Part shown: positions 12,151 through 23,500 of the stretch, piece by piece
Numbering within the stretch: position 1 is the stretch's first letter
Layout: every line of letters begins with the position of its first letter
NCBI RefSeq assembly: GCF_000003815.2
Contig: NC_049992.1
Coordinates: 20,750,340 to 20,814,339 of the forward strand
Length of the DNA: 64,000 bases
DNA from: Branchiostoma floridae
Taxonomy: Eukaryota > Chordata > Leptocardii > Amphioxiformes > Branchiostomatidae
Direction: 5' to 3'
Made by a program: the position numbers and the translations under genes
Notes under the pieces: model-generated
What the model saw: the letters and a program-made list of their open reading frames with translations, nothing else
The model's database searches: none
What the model was told of the DNA's origin: nothing

Positions 12151-13100
12151 TTGATTTTCAAAAGCTCCCCCCCCCAAAAAAAACAGAATGGACTCTTCCA
12201 GAACACCCCTATTTATGCAAAATGGACTGATCTATGTAACCATATTTCTATTCCTAACGTTAGTACTAAAGCCACTCATATACCAAATTTCAGATCAGTA
12301 GGCTATTTCATGACACAGAACCCAAAAATATACATTTTTTGGTCAAAAATGGCAAAAAATCCCCAATTTAAAAGTTTTTAAGTGATGTAGACCATAAGCG
12401 TGACTGAAGCCCAGTGGACACATACCGCACGCACCCTCATACCAAATTTTAGATCACTTGGTCTTAAAACATAGGTAGAGGAGCCAAAACTTAACATTTT
12501 TAGTCTGAGAATGGCCCAAAATCCCACACCGCAACAGTTTAAAGTAAGGTGTGCTCAAAGTGAAAGTAATGTACTTTGGGGCACTAGTCCTACACACCTT
12601 CATGCCGAATTTCAAGTCATTTGGTTTGAATACAAGGGCATAGGAGCCAAAAATATATATTTTTTTGCAAAAATTGGCCAAAAATCCCAAAATAACTCAA
12701 ATTTGGAGTATTCTATGAAGAAAGTGTTGATAGGGTCCTGTGGTCATATGTTCAATGCACCTATGTACCAAATTTCAGGTCATTGGGTTGTAAAACAGGG
12801 GCATAGGAGCCAAAAATATATTTTTTTTGCTAAAAATGGCCAAAAATACCAAAATAACTCCATTTTGGAGTCATCTTAAAAAGAATGTGTTGATGGGGTC
12901 CTGTGGTCATGTATCAAATCCAATGCACCTATGTACCAAATTTCAGGTCATTAGGTTGTAATACCAGGGCACAGGGGCCCAAAATATATATTTGGTGTAA
13001 AATGACCAAAACCCCTAAATATCATAATTCCTAGTGCCTCTATCATAAAAGTTGAATCCATTTGACGATTTGACAGGATGAGGAGGAGGACAAGAATCTG
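12150..13100. repeat. Degenerate tandem satellite, about 160-bp period
   Basis: TACCAAATTTCAGRTCA-like phrases recur at about 12280, 12438, 12603, 12766 and 12934. Each is followed at constant distance by GGGCATAGGAGCCAAAAATAT-like and AAAATGGCCAAAAAT-like text. The same family occurs at 22860-24010 inside the glycosyltransferase gene and as a fragment at 7860-7950. Short frames here are repeat shadows. Confidence 0.7.
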
Positions 13101-13179
13101 AGAAAAAACAAAATATGCAATCCCATACTGTAGTATGAATTGCAATATAATAAGCACCTGATTAACATAATTAGCATTT

Positions 13180-14380
13180 CATTATTTTCGCCAAGAAGAT
13201 TATGTTTTTGGTTATAGGGTGATGGGTCTGTATGTAGGTCAACAGCATATAAGTCGTGAAATTGTGAATGGAACTTTGACTTTTGGTAGGTGGTAGCAGT
13301 TGTGGAAAAGCATGCCTAGTTCGAAAACAGTTTACCAGGCGTATTCCTACGGTACAGCAGCGAGCGGCTGCAATATATTGAGAAGCATAGGCTTGTACGT
13401 CTGTCTGTCTGTCTGTGATCACCAGCTTAACTCGAGAAGCCTTGTATGGATCCTGAGGATTTTTGGTAGGTGGGGAGTCAGTCAGTCATAGTCATACGGT
13501 GTATTACAGCACCGTTGGGGTTAAACCGCCCCTTCGGCGTGGCATACCCTTCCATCTAGCTGAATACAAGACGGGGATGCGCCAGGTCTCCCGTCCGGGA
13601 GAATGATGTTAGGTGGGTAACGGGGGGTCGGTTAAATGAAGGTTAAGTTTGATAATGGGCCCCCTAGCGTCTTCCTAAAGTACTGCAGCGGAAATTCCAT
13701 TTTTGATAACTTGTGTTCTGAACATGCTGTGGTCGTGATTTTAGAGTGGTAGATAGCCCTTGAGGAAGAGAGTGAGTGCCGTAAGTCTGGCTCCCCTAGC
13801 GACTTTCTTGGAACTGCAGGCGCCGGTTTCCTTTCAAACTTCGGAGGAGAATAACTCGAGAACGTGACGGATCATCATGATTTCTGGTATGTAGATAGCC
13901 TAAGTAATGACTTATATAATGAAATGCTTGTTATGCAATTCAACAGCTAATTTGCATAATTAATGAGAAAAGTTTGTAAATCGACTGTATTCCATGATAT
14001 GGCTTTCAAACTTGTCACCTATGTAGCTGAGAAAGAAATGTAATACATATAAATCATGCAAATGAAGACCTTATTTGCATAATTATTGGAAAATGTGAAT
14101 GTGTGGGCGGATCGTCCATTTTTTTATATGTAGATAGCCTACGTGAAGACTTACATAATGGACTACTTATTATGCAAATGCAATGTGTAAAATCGATGAG
14201 GAAACTTTATAAATCCACTGCATTACATGATAGGACTTTCAAACTTTTACATATGTAGCTGAGAATGAGAAAAATATCAATACATATTAATTATGCGAAT
14301 GGTTCACATGCATGATTAATGAAAATATATGAATGTGTTGAAGGATCGCCATGACACGAAATGGGACTGGCGTAAGCCGC
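13180..14380. repeat. Second copy of the AT-rich dispersed repeat
   Basis: It shares with 1640-2400 a CTGTCTGTCTGT tract (13400), GGGCCCCCTAGCG, CTGAACATGCTGTGGTC, GGCTCCCCTAGCGACTT and then ATTTGCATAATTAATGAG arrays (13940-14330). Order and orientation match, so both are copies of one element family. No coding capacity. Confidence 0.65.
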
Positions 14381-15640
14381 CTAACGTTGACATAATTACA
14401 GTCAGTGCCGTGAGCAACCTGATACTCCAGAGGAGTGAGGTCATACACCTTCCATATAATGGTAGATAACCCTCATACTGTAATTGGCCATATGGTTAGC
14501 TTTTCATGCCAAAATTAAGGGTATATGTACATAACAGTCTACTCCTTCCAGTGAAAGGTAGGTACACTTTCCCGTTTCATTACATGGTCTCAAATTGAGA
14601 TTTCCTTGCAAAAGCCTTGAAAAAATATTACAAAAATAGAACAGTTCATTGACATCAAAAGATCAACACTACCCTTCAACTCCCCCACTAAAAAAAGACC
14701 CCCCCCCCCCCCTCCTTCCACACCAACATACACTTTACACATGTACTTCTCCACCCTTCCTACAAAGACTAATGATTAGATTTACACAAGCTGTTAATAT
14801 TCCATGGAGGTATTTGGCCGCAAAACTCTGGTTGTTAAGAAATTGTGTGACTTTATCAAATAACGTGTAAAATAAAATGTAACCAGGAACATATTTATGA
14901 CAAGGACTGATGCTGTGCAGTGGAAAATTGTGAAGCAACAAGGAGTTGTGACCAGTTACAGTGATCAACTAGAGTTAAATATGTGTAGTCACACATACAC
15001 ACAGGGTCGCAGAGTAAGTTATGCCGGGTGAAATTGTAGCTAGGTAATGTTAAAAGGCAGGTGTGAACATATACATCCCTTGCAGTTAGAGATCAATGGG
15101 TGGGTGCGACAAGGAGGTGGGGCAGTTAGAAATGGTCTGTCCCAACCTGAACACTCCATCCTCCAAGAAGAAAATGGACTGCCCCCACCTTCTGCAGGAA
15201 GAGATGAACTGTCCCTGAATAGACCCTCCATCAATAAGAAATTGACTAGCCCCACTGGAACAACCCCTCCTTCAGCAAGTACTTGAGACACAAGAGGTGC
15301 GAGGGACGCTCGACTAAACAGAAAACAGTGCACGTAATAAAGCTTACCGTCCCGTTATTTTACTGCCTGCATAAATTATGGAGATGATCATCAAAATTTG
15401 CATAATTAACATATTGTACATTCCTCTCTACTTAAGGGACATACTGTTTGAATATCAAAAGTGTAACAACTGTATGAATATCAAAAATGTAACAGCTTTT
15501 TTTATTTTGAAATTGACTTGCAAATTTTTACCTCATTTGCTTAAATTTCATATTTCATGATAATCTAAGTGATAACAGTTACATTTGACATATGTACATA
15601 TAAATGTTCTTTTTTAATATGTATTGTTTATGTGTTTGTC
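14380..15640. other. Intergenic sequence; small degenerate repeat at 15120-15285
   Basis: At 15120-15285 phrases like ATGGACTGCCCCCACCTTC repeat every 33-40 bases and resemble GACCAGTCC phrases at 12180-12240 and 22600-23100. A C-run lies at 14700-14712. Open frames on both strands across 15047-15333 reflect this composition. No gene is supported. Confidence 0.4.
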
Positions 15641-15731
15641 AGCAGGGCTAGCCCTTTGTAATAGCCATAGGCTAGTTGGGCAGCCCTGGCTGTGTGTTCG
15701 TTGCAGCCAAACCAATAAATAAATAAATAAA
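15640..15731 (+). mobile_element. LINE 3' end fragment with (AATA)n tail
   Basis: GCAGGGCTAGCCC..GGGCAGCCCTGGCTG forms a small stem and is followed by GCAGCCAAACC and then four AATA units (about 15713-15731). A 3'-terminal hairpin plus a short tandem tail is the usual end of CR1/L2-type LINEs. It is a 5'-truncated remnant with no coding part. Clade is inferred. Confidence 0.5.
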
Positions 15732-16084
15732 CAGTGAGGTTTTATTAGTAGTTTTCATTTGCTGAAATTATGATTATGAGCTCCCTCAGAGATACACTAT
15801 ATAGCAATTATAGCAATTATCTATTCAAATGGAATAACAACATATATTTCGTCAAATTTCGTCAAAATAACTCATATTTGTCCTTGCGTATTGAAAGCAC
15901 TTAAGTCTTGATTAAACAATATTTGATATCATTTTGACACGATTTGACAGCCCACAAACTATAGTGCACAAGGGTATTGCCCCTTTATATAGCTTGAAAC
16001 GATGTAGGTTAGATAATGAATTTAGTAGCTTGTGAGATTAATGAATAAGTAATACAGATGTAATGACGTCACTGAAAAACAGAA

Positions 16085-16205
16085 CAGATGATTGGTCACT
16101 GATTGTGACGTCACAATTCAACATGGCGGCCTCCATGGATGGAAGCAAAACAATACAGGGTTTCGCTAGATCGCGACCCTGTAATGACAGCCTTGACATA
16201 TGTGG
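16085..16205 (+). promoter_or_regulatory. Promoter-like cluster (CCAAT, CRE, YY1) ending in a hairpin
   Basis: GATTGGTC (inverted CCAAT), TGACGTCA (CRE palindrome, near 16107) and CATGGCGGCCTCC (YY1-type) lie within 45 bases. ACAGGGT..ACCCTGT forms a hairpin at about 16155-16182. A related arrangement occurs in reverse at 18130-18205. It may therefore be part of a dispersed repeat and not a host promoter. Confidence 0.3.
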
Positions 16206-16859
16206 AACAGGCCTTGACGCAAGGGATTTGTGATCAGTCCAAACAAGCCCAGCTGTGTTTTGAAAGCCATTAGCTAGCTGCAATTTCAAACTAAACTTCA
16301 CCTACTGTTATTTACTAGACTTATGTGCTTCCGTTTAACTGTAACTCAATATCATTGATATAAACAAGAAAAAGTTCTTTTGACTGGCCCGAAAGTTTTT
16401 AACATGCTAAAAACTTTCCAGGTTGGTTTGAACTGGAGAAATATCTAACGGAATTTAAAGTGTATTTTAAGTGTATTTTAACTAATCTAACTGCAGTATT
16501 ACCCCATTCTATGGCATTCCAACATTATTCGAAACATTCTTATTTCATTCGATGGACAGCCGAAAGAGAAGCCACTTCCAATCCTGCCAGAATGTGGCCA
16601 AAAGAATATCTGGAATGTAGTGAAAATTCCTAGAATAGACTACGAATTCCCAGGAATAGAAAAGAATTTTCATTCTGACGTCATTCTGGCTCATTCCTTC
16701 TCGTGTGAAGGGTATGAAAGGTCCATTTGGAATTCCCACCCGAATGGCCCCGACTATATAGTATGGCACGAATTTTGCAAATACGTTCATTACGGCTGGT
16801 TCTGCTTTATTCCTGCTAATTCGGTTTTTAGTGTAAAGCCCTATGAATAAGAGCTATTC

Positions 16860-17240
16860 ATGCAAACCAGGGGCTAATTTGCATAATTACTTTAGCAAGC
16901 CATAGTATTTCATAATACAAGGACACTTAAACATGACATATGTAACTGGAAGAGAGAGAAATATCAATATACATCAATTATGCAAATTGTTACCTAATTT
17001 ACATAATTAATGAGAAATTGTTATCATAGTGTTAAATAACGAAACTTCCATTCTTGCGACATTAAGTTAAACATGCAAACGTATGTTATGCAAATAAGGG
17101 TATCATTTACACAATTCATGAGAATGCTTCAATAGCTTTCTTTGCTAAGACTTTCATACTTTGAACACATTATTTAGGTAGAGGAGATGATCAACTGATA
17201 TCTTTCATGTAAATGAGGACTTCATTTGTATAATCAATAA
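16860..17240. repeat. Third AT-rich octamer-bearing repeat copy
   Basis: GCTAATTTGCATAATTA, ATTATGCAAATTG and TTATGCAAATAAGG phrases recur at roughly 110-bp spacing, as in the copies at 2200-2760 and 13940-14330. No gene. Confidence 0.5.
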
Positions 17241-17384
17241 GAAGCATTTATAATATGTCACCCGTAACAGCTATGCCTTACAAAGACTTTTTTTATTATT
17301 TCTGCTTTTGGACAGACGAGGACAATGTGGCACTGAACTCAAGTTTTGTAACTTATATTAACAGTGCCACATGCACGGTACAGG

Positions 17385-17575
17385 CAAAAGGTAAGGCAGT
17401 CTTTTACCTCCCCGACGGAAGTCAAGTACCCATTTTTTACACCTTGGTGAAGTGAGGAAGGTCGTGTAAAGTGCCTTTTCCATGGGCACAGCGTCGGTCG
17501 CACGGCGTAATCGAACTCAGGACCTGTAGATTCCAAGCCGAACGCCACGCCCGACAAAACATTCATCGCATAAAA
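17385..17575 (-). repeat. tRNA-derived SINE
   Basis: Read leftwards, TGGCGTTCGGCTTGG (A-box-like) is followed by GAGTTCGATTACG (B-box-like). Then come a GTGCCCATGGAAAAGGCAC stem and TGGGTACTTGACTTCCGTCG, body phrases familiar from tRNA-derived SINEs of aquatic animals. The 3' end is not clear. Frames at 17255-17596 are shadows of it. Confidence 0.6.
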
Positions 17576-18129
17576 CAATCTTATACAGACAGCCATGCGA
17601 AAGGATAGAACACAAATACAACATACTTATAGCACCAATTAATAATAGTTATAAACAATTAAACCGTCGCCATTGCAATAGTTTTTATTCCCACTCTTAT
17701 TGGACCTCTTAACGTTATATGGGGGTATCACATGTAGAGTCCATTATTGCACGGAGGGGAATTTTCAGTTTTGGACGGGTGTCTATTCAAAATTCCATGT
17801 TTTTAGCGAAAGATATTTCGGACTGGTATATTTTACCTTTTTTAAAAGTCGATTTATGCACGGGAGTAATTTTTTTTCTAAATTCAATCCATAAAAGCAA
17901 GGTCTGAATAGGGTTTATTCTCTATTGGAAAAATTGATATCTATCGACATTCCTCTCTTTTTCACCAATACCACGTGTTTCAAACTCCTATCTTCGAAGG
18001 CACGAAATTTCAAAAACCTTTCTCTATATTTATGCAAATTGCCTCCTAATTTTGATATATCTGAACATACCATATAAATAACCTAACATTACACCATTTC
18101 ATGCTCAGCAGCATCTAATGACCGCATGG

Positions 18130-18300
18130 TCAGCTATTTTTACAGGTTTGCGGGAGCAAAACCTGTATTGTTTTCGTTGCCGTTCCGTCCATGGGCGCCG
18201 CCATATTGTCTCAAGGGAGTGTTGTGTTTCGTCCGAAGGAAATTTTGCATGATGGGAAGTGGTGTCGTCATTTTGACGTGCTAATGATGACGTGGGATAT
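18130..18300. repeat. Reverse copy of the YY1/hairpin repeat
   Basis: On the minus strand ATGGCGGCGCCCATGGACGG is followed by AAAACAATACAG and a CAGGTTT..AAACCTG hairpin, matching the order at 16120-16185. Two related copies in opposite orientation within 2 kb suggest a small mobile element. Confidence 0.4.
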
Positions 18301-19140
18301 TTTGAGCTTGTTGTGGCAGACTTGTTGAAAAATATACAGGGACAACAGCCGCACAACAATGAATGATTAGTCTTTTTAAGGGGGAATGGAAATTTTGCAT
18401 GGAAACGTGGTCTTGTGGGAAGCAGTGGGACGGCAAGAGCCACAAGCAGGAAGAATTAATGTGATCTATCAAGTGATTTGATGGGATGATTTGTAAACAT
18501 GATCTTGCGGTCTTGTCGGAAATAGTGGGACGGCAAGAGCCACAATCATGAAGGGTTAGTGTGTTGTATGAAATGATTTGATGGGATGGTTTGTAAATGT
18601 GATCTTGTGTTTTTGTCGGAAACAGTGAGACGGCAAGAGCAACAAGCATGAAGGATTAGTTTGTTATTAACTTGTAAGAAGTGAATTGATGGAATGGTGT
18701 GTAAAAGTGGTCTTGTCGGAAACATTGGGACGGCAAGAGTCACAAATATGGATAATAAGTTTGTTGTATACAGTAATTCGATGCGATGACGTTGAAATGT
18801 GAGCATGAGAGATCAGTTGTTACGGACTCGTCATAAAATATAGACACGACAGCCTGACAACGATGGATGATTGGTCTGTTTTATGATGTGATGGTGATTT
18901 TGTATGCGATTTTGAGGTATAATCGATGACCTGGAATGCTATTAGCTTATTCTTGATAATATATACTTAAGTAGCACAGCATACTCGTAGAATGTTGTTC
19001 CTAGCACCTTCGTATTTTCCTTATTATACATGATGCTTGTACCTGCAATTAGCCCTTGGGCAAGAACTTGCAATAAACATATCAAAGTGTTGCGAACTTG
19101 TCGGAAATATATAGGGACGACAGCCGCACAATAATGAATG
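18300..19140. repeat. Minisatellite, 100-bp period
   Basis: GGGACGGCAAGAGCCACAA-like text recurs at about 18431, 18531, 18631 and 18731, a constant 100-bp step. Each is followed by ATGAAGGATTAG and GATTTGATGGGATGG phrases. Diverged outlying units (GGGACGACAGCCGCACAA type) lie at about 18335, 18850 and 19110. No coding function. Confidence 0.7.
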
Positions 19141-19456
19141 ATGTACACAGGTTCCTTTAGATGTCGATTTGAAGATCAGCATATTAAGGATAAAGAAATG
19201 ACGCAGAGACAAGGATTCCGTACACCACCCTTAAGTGTTGTCACGTGAGAAGGATGTAGATGCAAAGTGTTGAAGAACACTAAGGAGACCAGGCATAGTC
19301 TTGTGTGGCGAACCGTTAAGGGTGTACTTGTTCAGTCTTGTGTGCGAAACAAAGGGATTTACATGTATGTCTATGCTTCTTTAGGAGGCAAAAGGCTTGA
19401 CATGCACAGTTTTCTGTGGGGAACAAAAGGGACCTGTACATGCTCAGTCTCAACAT

Positions 19457-19935
19457 TCCCACTGCAGATGTCACCACTGTTACGTTCAGATTTGATTACA
19501 TTCACACTGCAGATGCCAGCACCTTTACTATGCAGGTTTGATCAACATTACACTGCAGATATCACCACATTTACCATGCAGGTTTCACTATCTTCATACT
19601 GCAGATGTGACCACTTTTACCGTGCGGATTTGATTACATTAACACTGCAGATGTCACCACTGGTACCGTGTAGATTTTAATATCTTCACACTGCAGATGT
19701 CAGCAATGTTACCATGTAGATTTGATTACCTTCACACTGCAGATGTCACAACCTTTACCATGCAGGTTTGATTACCTTCACACTGCAGATGTGACAACTT
19801 TTACCATACAGATTTCATTACTTTCACCCTGCAGATGTCACAATTACAACCTTTACCATGCAGATTTGATATTTGCAGTGTGAATGTAAACAAATTTGCA
19901 TGGTAAAGGTTGTGACATCTGCAGTGTGAAGCAAT
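19457..19935. repeat. Minisatellite, about 46-bp unit, last unit inverted
   Basis: About nine direct units contain CACTGCAGATGTCACC, TTTACCATGCAG and TTTGATTACCTTCA. The final segment (about 19876-19928) is the unit in reverse complement (GCATGGTAAAGGTTGTGACA, CTGCAGTGTGAA), so the array ends in a fold-back. Confidence 0.75.
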
Positions 19936-20444
19936 TATGTAGCATACTCCTTTTTTTTCTTATTCGCACACAGTGCTATAGGGCAAGACTAAATGCAGTA
20001 ATGTTGCAGTTCAATTATGTTAATAACCTGGTCAGACAAATTGCTAACCGCCTGATACCCCGCTCGGTCTCTCTTTACATTTTCACTCACGTAACATACA
20101 CCTAACGCAAACCTGTCTGTATTGGTTTTACAACCAATATCTAACTCTAGTTTGAAGCATTTCTTGTTTCAATAGTTAAAAGGGAAGTCGGGAAATAGAA
20201 TTTTGACAATGGTCTACTATAACAAGTCACCCTATGCTTTTTTTATGTCAAGTTAAGTTCTCTTTGTGCAAGTATACAAATGAATACAAAATAGAAAGAC
20301 CGATACAGACGCGTAAAAAAATGTTAAACCTCTGCTTGGAGAGTTCAGATTGTGTACGTTTTTACACCAGCCACCCACTTTTGACAACAAATGACAGTCC
20401 TTTTGATTTTTCTAATGTTAACCATACACAGGACTATCGTCAAC

Positions 20445-20503
20445 ATGAGTCCAGGTCGAGTATCACGGCTTTTCCGCAGCGGTCTTCTATTTTTCGTTGG
20501 TGG
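20445..20503 (+). CDS. B4GALNT1-like: Glycosyltransferase exon 1 (start and signal anchor)
   Basis: The ATG at 20445 opens a frame with basic residues (RVSRLFR) before a hydrophobic run (SGLLFFVGG) that continues into exon 2 (FCGYYL). This is the layout of a type II Golgi signal anchor. The donor GTAAGTG at 20504 is near-consensus and leaves phase 2, matching the acceptor at 20912. Confidence 0.75.
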
Positions 20504-23500
20504 GTAAGTGTCTTGCACCCTCCCACTCTTGCGAATGCATTTTGAATACTCAACTAAGAAGCTTAAAACAGTTTCGCGGTGTAATCAAGCGTTACAAACG
20601 AGATGTTCTGACTACTTGAATACGATTGGTCAATAAGAATTGTGCATGTGTACTGAATATATATAGATTAATTCCGTTGTGCTCTGATGATTGTCTTACC
20701 TTGCTGTATTTGTTAGATTTATACAAATGAATATATAATTCCTTTGTCCGTTGATTTTGTCAAAGATATTCGAGAAAACTCTATTATCAGGTGTCTTTCC
20801 GACTCATCACACAAAATAATACGTTATTTTCTTTGTAAAATATCTAGATATAGTTCAAAACGATCTCTACTTAGATTCATTTTTACTTTGTTCCACATCT
20901 CTACACATACAGGTTTTGTGGCTACTATTTGTCCCATTCCGAATGGCATTCGTTCAACTTGACAGCCGTCTCAGTAGCTAAAAGTGGACCGGATTCCATA
21001 AAAGCTCCGTCGGGTTACGAAGTCAAAATGATCATGCGTCGCCTTCGTCGGGAAGAGGAAGACATTCCGACAAAAAAGTAAACTGGGCTTTCTGTTTATT
21101 CTTCTAAAGTCGTCTACGTTATTACTAAGTACTTTGTTGAGAAGATTTCAGAATCTGTGTGTTGTGGTGGTTGGGAAAAGGTCCGAAAGCATTTTGAAAC
21201 TCAGTTGTGAGACGGGGCCGACTGCAGCCCATTTTAGTGGGAAGACCCTGACTATGTGATTGGGTTTTATAATTATGTATCCCCGATCACATGTATAGCA
21301 TTTAACAATCGCCATGCTTCTCCTTGCACGCTGTGGTGACCTACATTTATGATTATTGATCTTAGTTAAACTGTAATATCCATTACAAAACTTGAATCAC
21401 CCTAATGTTCGACTGAACAGCACCAGTTTTTGCAAAGGAATGAACAATCTACTGCTGTCGTGATGTCACGTTATGCAGATAGAATACGTGACTCTGTAAG
21501 CAATGGATGAAAGGTTGAGGGAATATATGATGATTACTATTGTTACAACAGGTTACATGGCCACGCGATTCTTCAAAGCTTGCAAAAATTGCTCGAAAAC
21601 ATTTTTATACTACTTACGACCACCAACATAATTACTTAGTTCTTGGATTCGTTGCCTCGCTGTTAGCGTTCTCTAACTTAAAATAAAATGGACAAAAATG
21701 CCATATGTACCATTCACTTCAGGTCCGTTAAGGATGTAAATCAAATCCCAAATGGTCATATTTTGAAAACAGCAGTTGATTGAAGGCCACTTGCTCCTAG
21801 TTATTGCTCTGTTCCATCTATCAATGTATTAAATGTGGAAATTTTATTGTTTTCGAAAAAACGCAAACCACTTTATTGTTTGGCTCCTGTTGTAGCATTA
21901 AATTTTGGGTCGGAGATGTCTGTTTCTTATATATTTTGCCCAACAACTTGCTTAGATTATTTACCTGAAAAAAATCCAAAGACCAAAAAAAAATCAAATT
22001 GGTGCTCCTCCCCCTATGTACAGAGAGACTCCTTGTAAGTGTACCGGACAGAGACTATCAGACCACTTGTCACCATCGGAACTGGCAAATAAGCAGAAAG
22101 AGCTAGCAGCAAGTTTGGAAAGATTTGAGAAACGGTAAGTGTCTACTTGTACTACTATCTTATATTACATAAATTATTTTAGTTGATCATTTCCTCTGGC
22201 TAAATAACAACATGCTTATCTTATGAAAGTTTTAGCAAAGATCAAGAAAGTTATTGTAGCATTTTACAACTACGCGAAATAACCTGGAATCCGGATGAAT
22301 GCGACGAGTTAGAAATCGTGCGACATGGCGAAAACGGAACGTTTCCGAGCGATTCCGGACAAATGCATGATCCTTACTCGAATACGACGAAGCACCGCAA
22401 ATCTGACCGATTCCGGTGCCGTGTACGTTTCCGGTTTCCTCGAATCCAAACAAATGCAGCGGCAAATCTAGGGTAATCCGTGGTTTTGTTTGGAAGTTTC
22501 ACTTTCAATATAACTGACAAAAGTACACCGCACTAATGATATTTAATCCCCCATTTGAAAAATCACTTTTACTAATGACGTTTCAACCCCAAAAATGAAT
22601 CATACAAAATTCCCCTGTTCAAGAATGGACTCCAGTGCACCGCATGTGAATGTTCACAATAGACCAGTCCAGAAATACTCCCACTGCAATCATGATCTTT
22701 TGAAAAAGAAACCGAATCCAAAATTGAATTTAGCAAAAGTTTCCCGGTTATGAATACTAGACAAGTCCAAAAACACTTTCACTAAAAAAGGAATTTTGAA
22801 TCGTCACCCGTGCAAAAGTGAATCTGAAAAAAATCCCCCCCTCCGTGCAAGAATAGACCCTTCCTGTGATACCCCTATATGTAAAGTAGAGCAGTCAAAA
22901 ATACTTCCACTAAAATAGGACTTAGGCATAATCACCACAGTCCAAAAATATATTTCAAGAATTGCTCCCCTCTGTACAAGAATAGACTATTCCAGCAAAT
23001 CCCTTTAGAATTGCAAAATAGACCAGTCCCGAAATACTCCAACTGAAAACACGGCCTTTTTGTATAAGGAAGTCCGAAATTGATTTTTCAAAAAGTCCCC
23101 CTGTATGAATGAACTATTCCAGATAACACAAGGCTTGCTGATTGGCTGCCGAATCCTCCTTAGGATACTAATTCAGGCTGCCTCTTTAATTAAGTTATAC
23201 ACATATCAAGGCCTGCAATGGCAGGTGAAGGCTGCAGATGGGGTCAACGTCGACGCCTTGAGGTCATTGCGCCTCCATCTGGCCATTAAAAACGACTTAA
23301 AATCCCCAAATAAATCAATTTTAATTGGTTCATGCCAAGAATTATACATTAGTCATTTGTACTGTATAATGCACCCATTTTTTTCATTTGATTGTAAAAC
23401 CAGGGTACACGAGCCAAAATGTCATGTCTTCGTAAAAAATAGCCAAAAAAATGGCAAAATTAAGCATTTTGTTGTACAGTATGCGAATAGTGTATTCGGA

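Noticed and set aside
16545..16850. Overlapping frames on both strands rich in aromatic residues
   Set aside because: They derive from repeated CATTC/GAATTCC words; no motif or splice partners.
20744..20962. 72-codon plus-strand frame overlapping exon 2
   Set aside because: It is in the wrong frame for exon 2, which is fixed by phase with exons 1 and 3.
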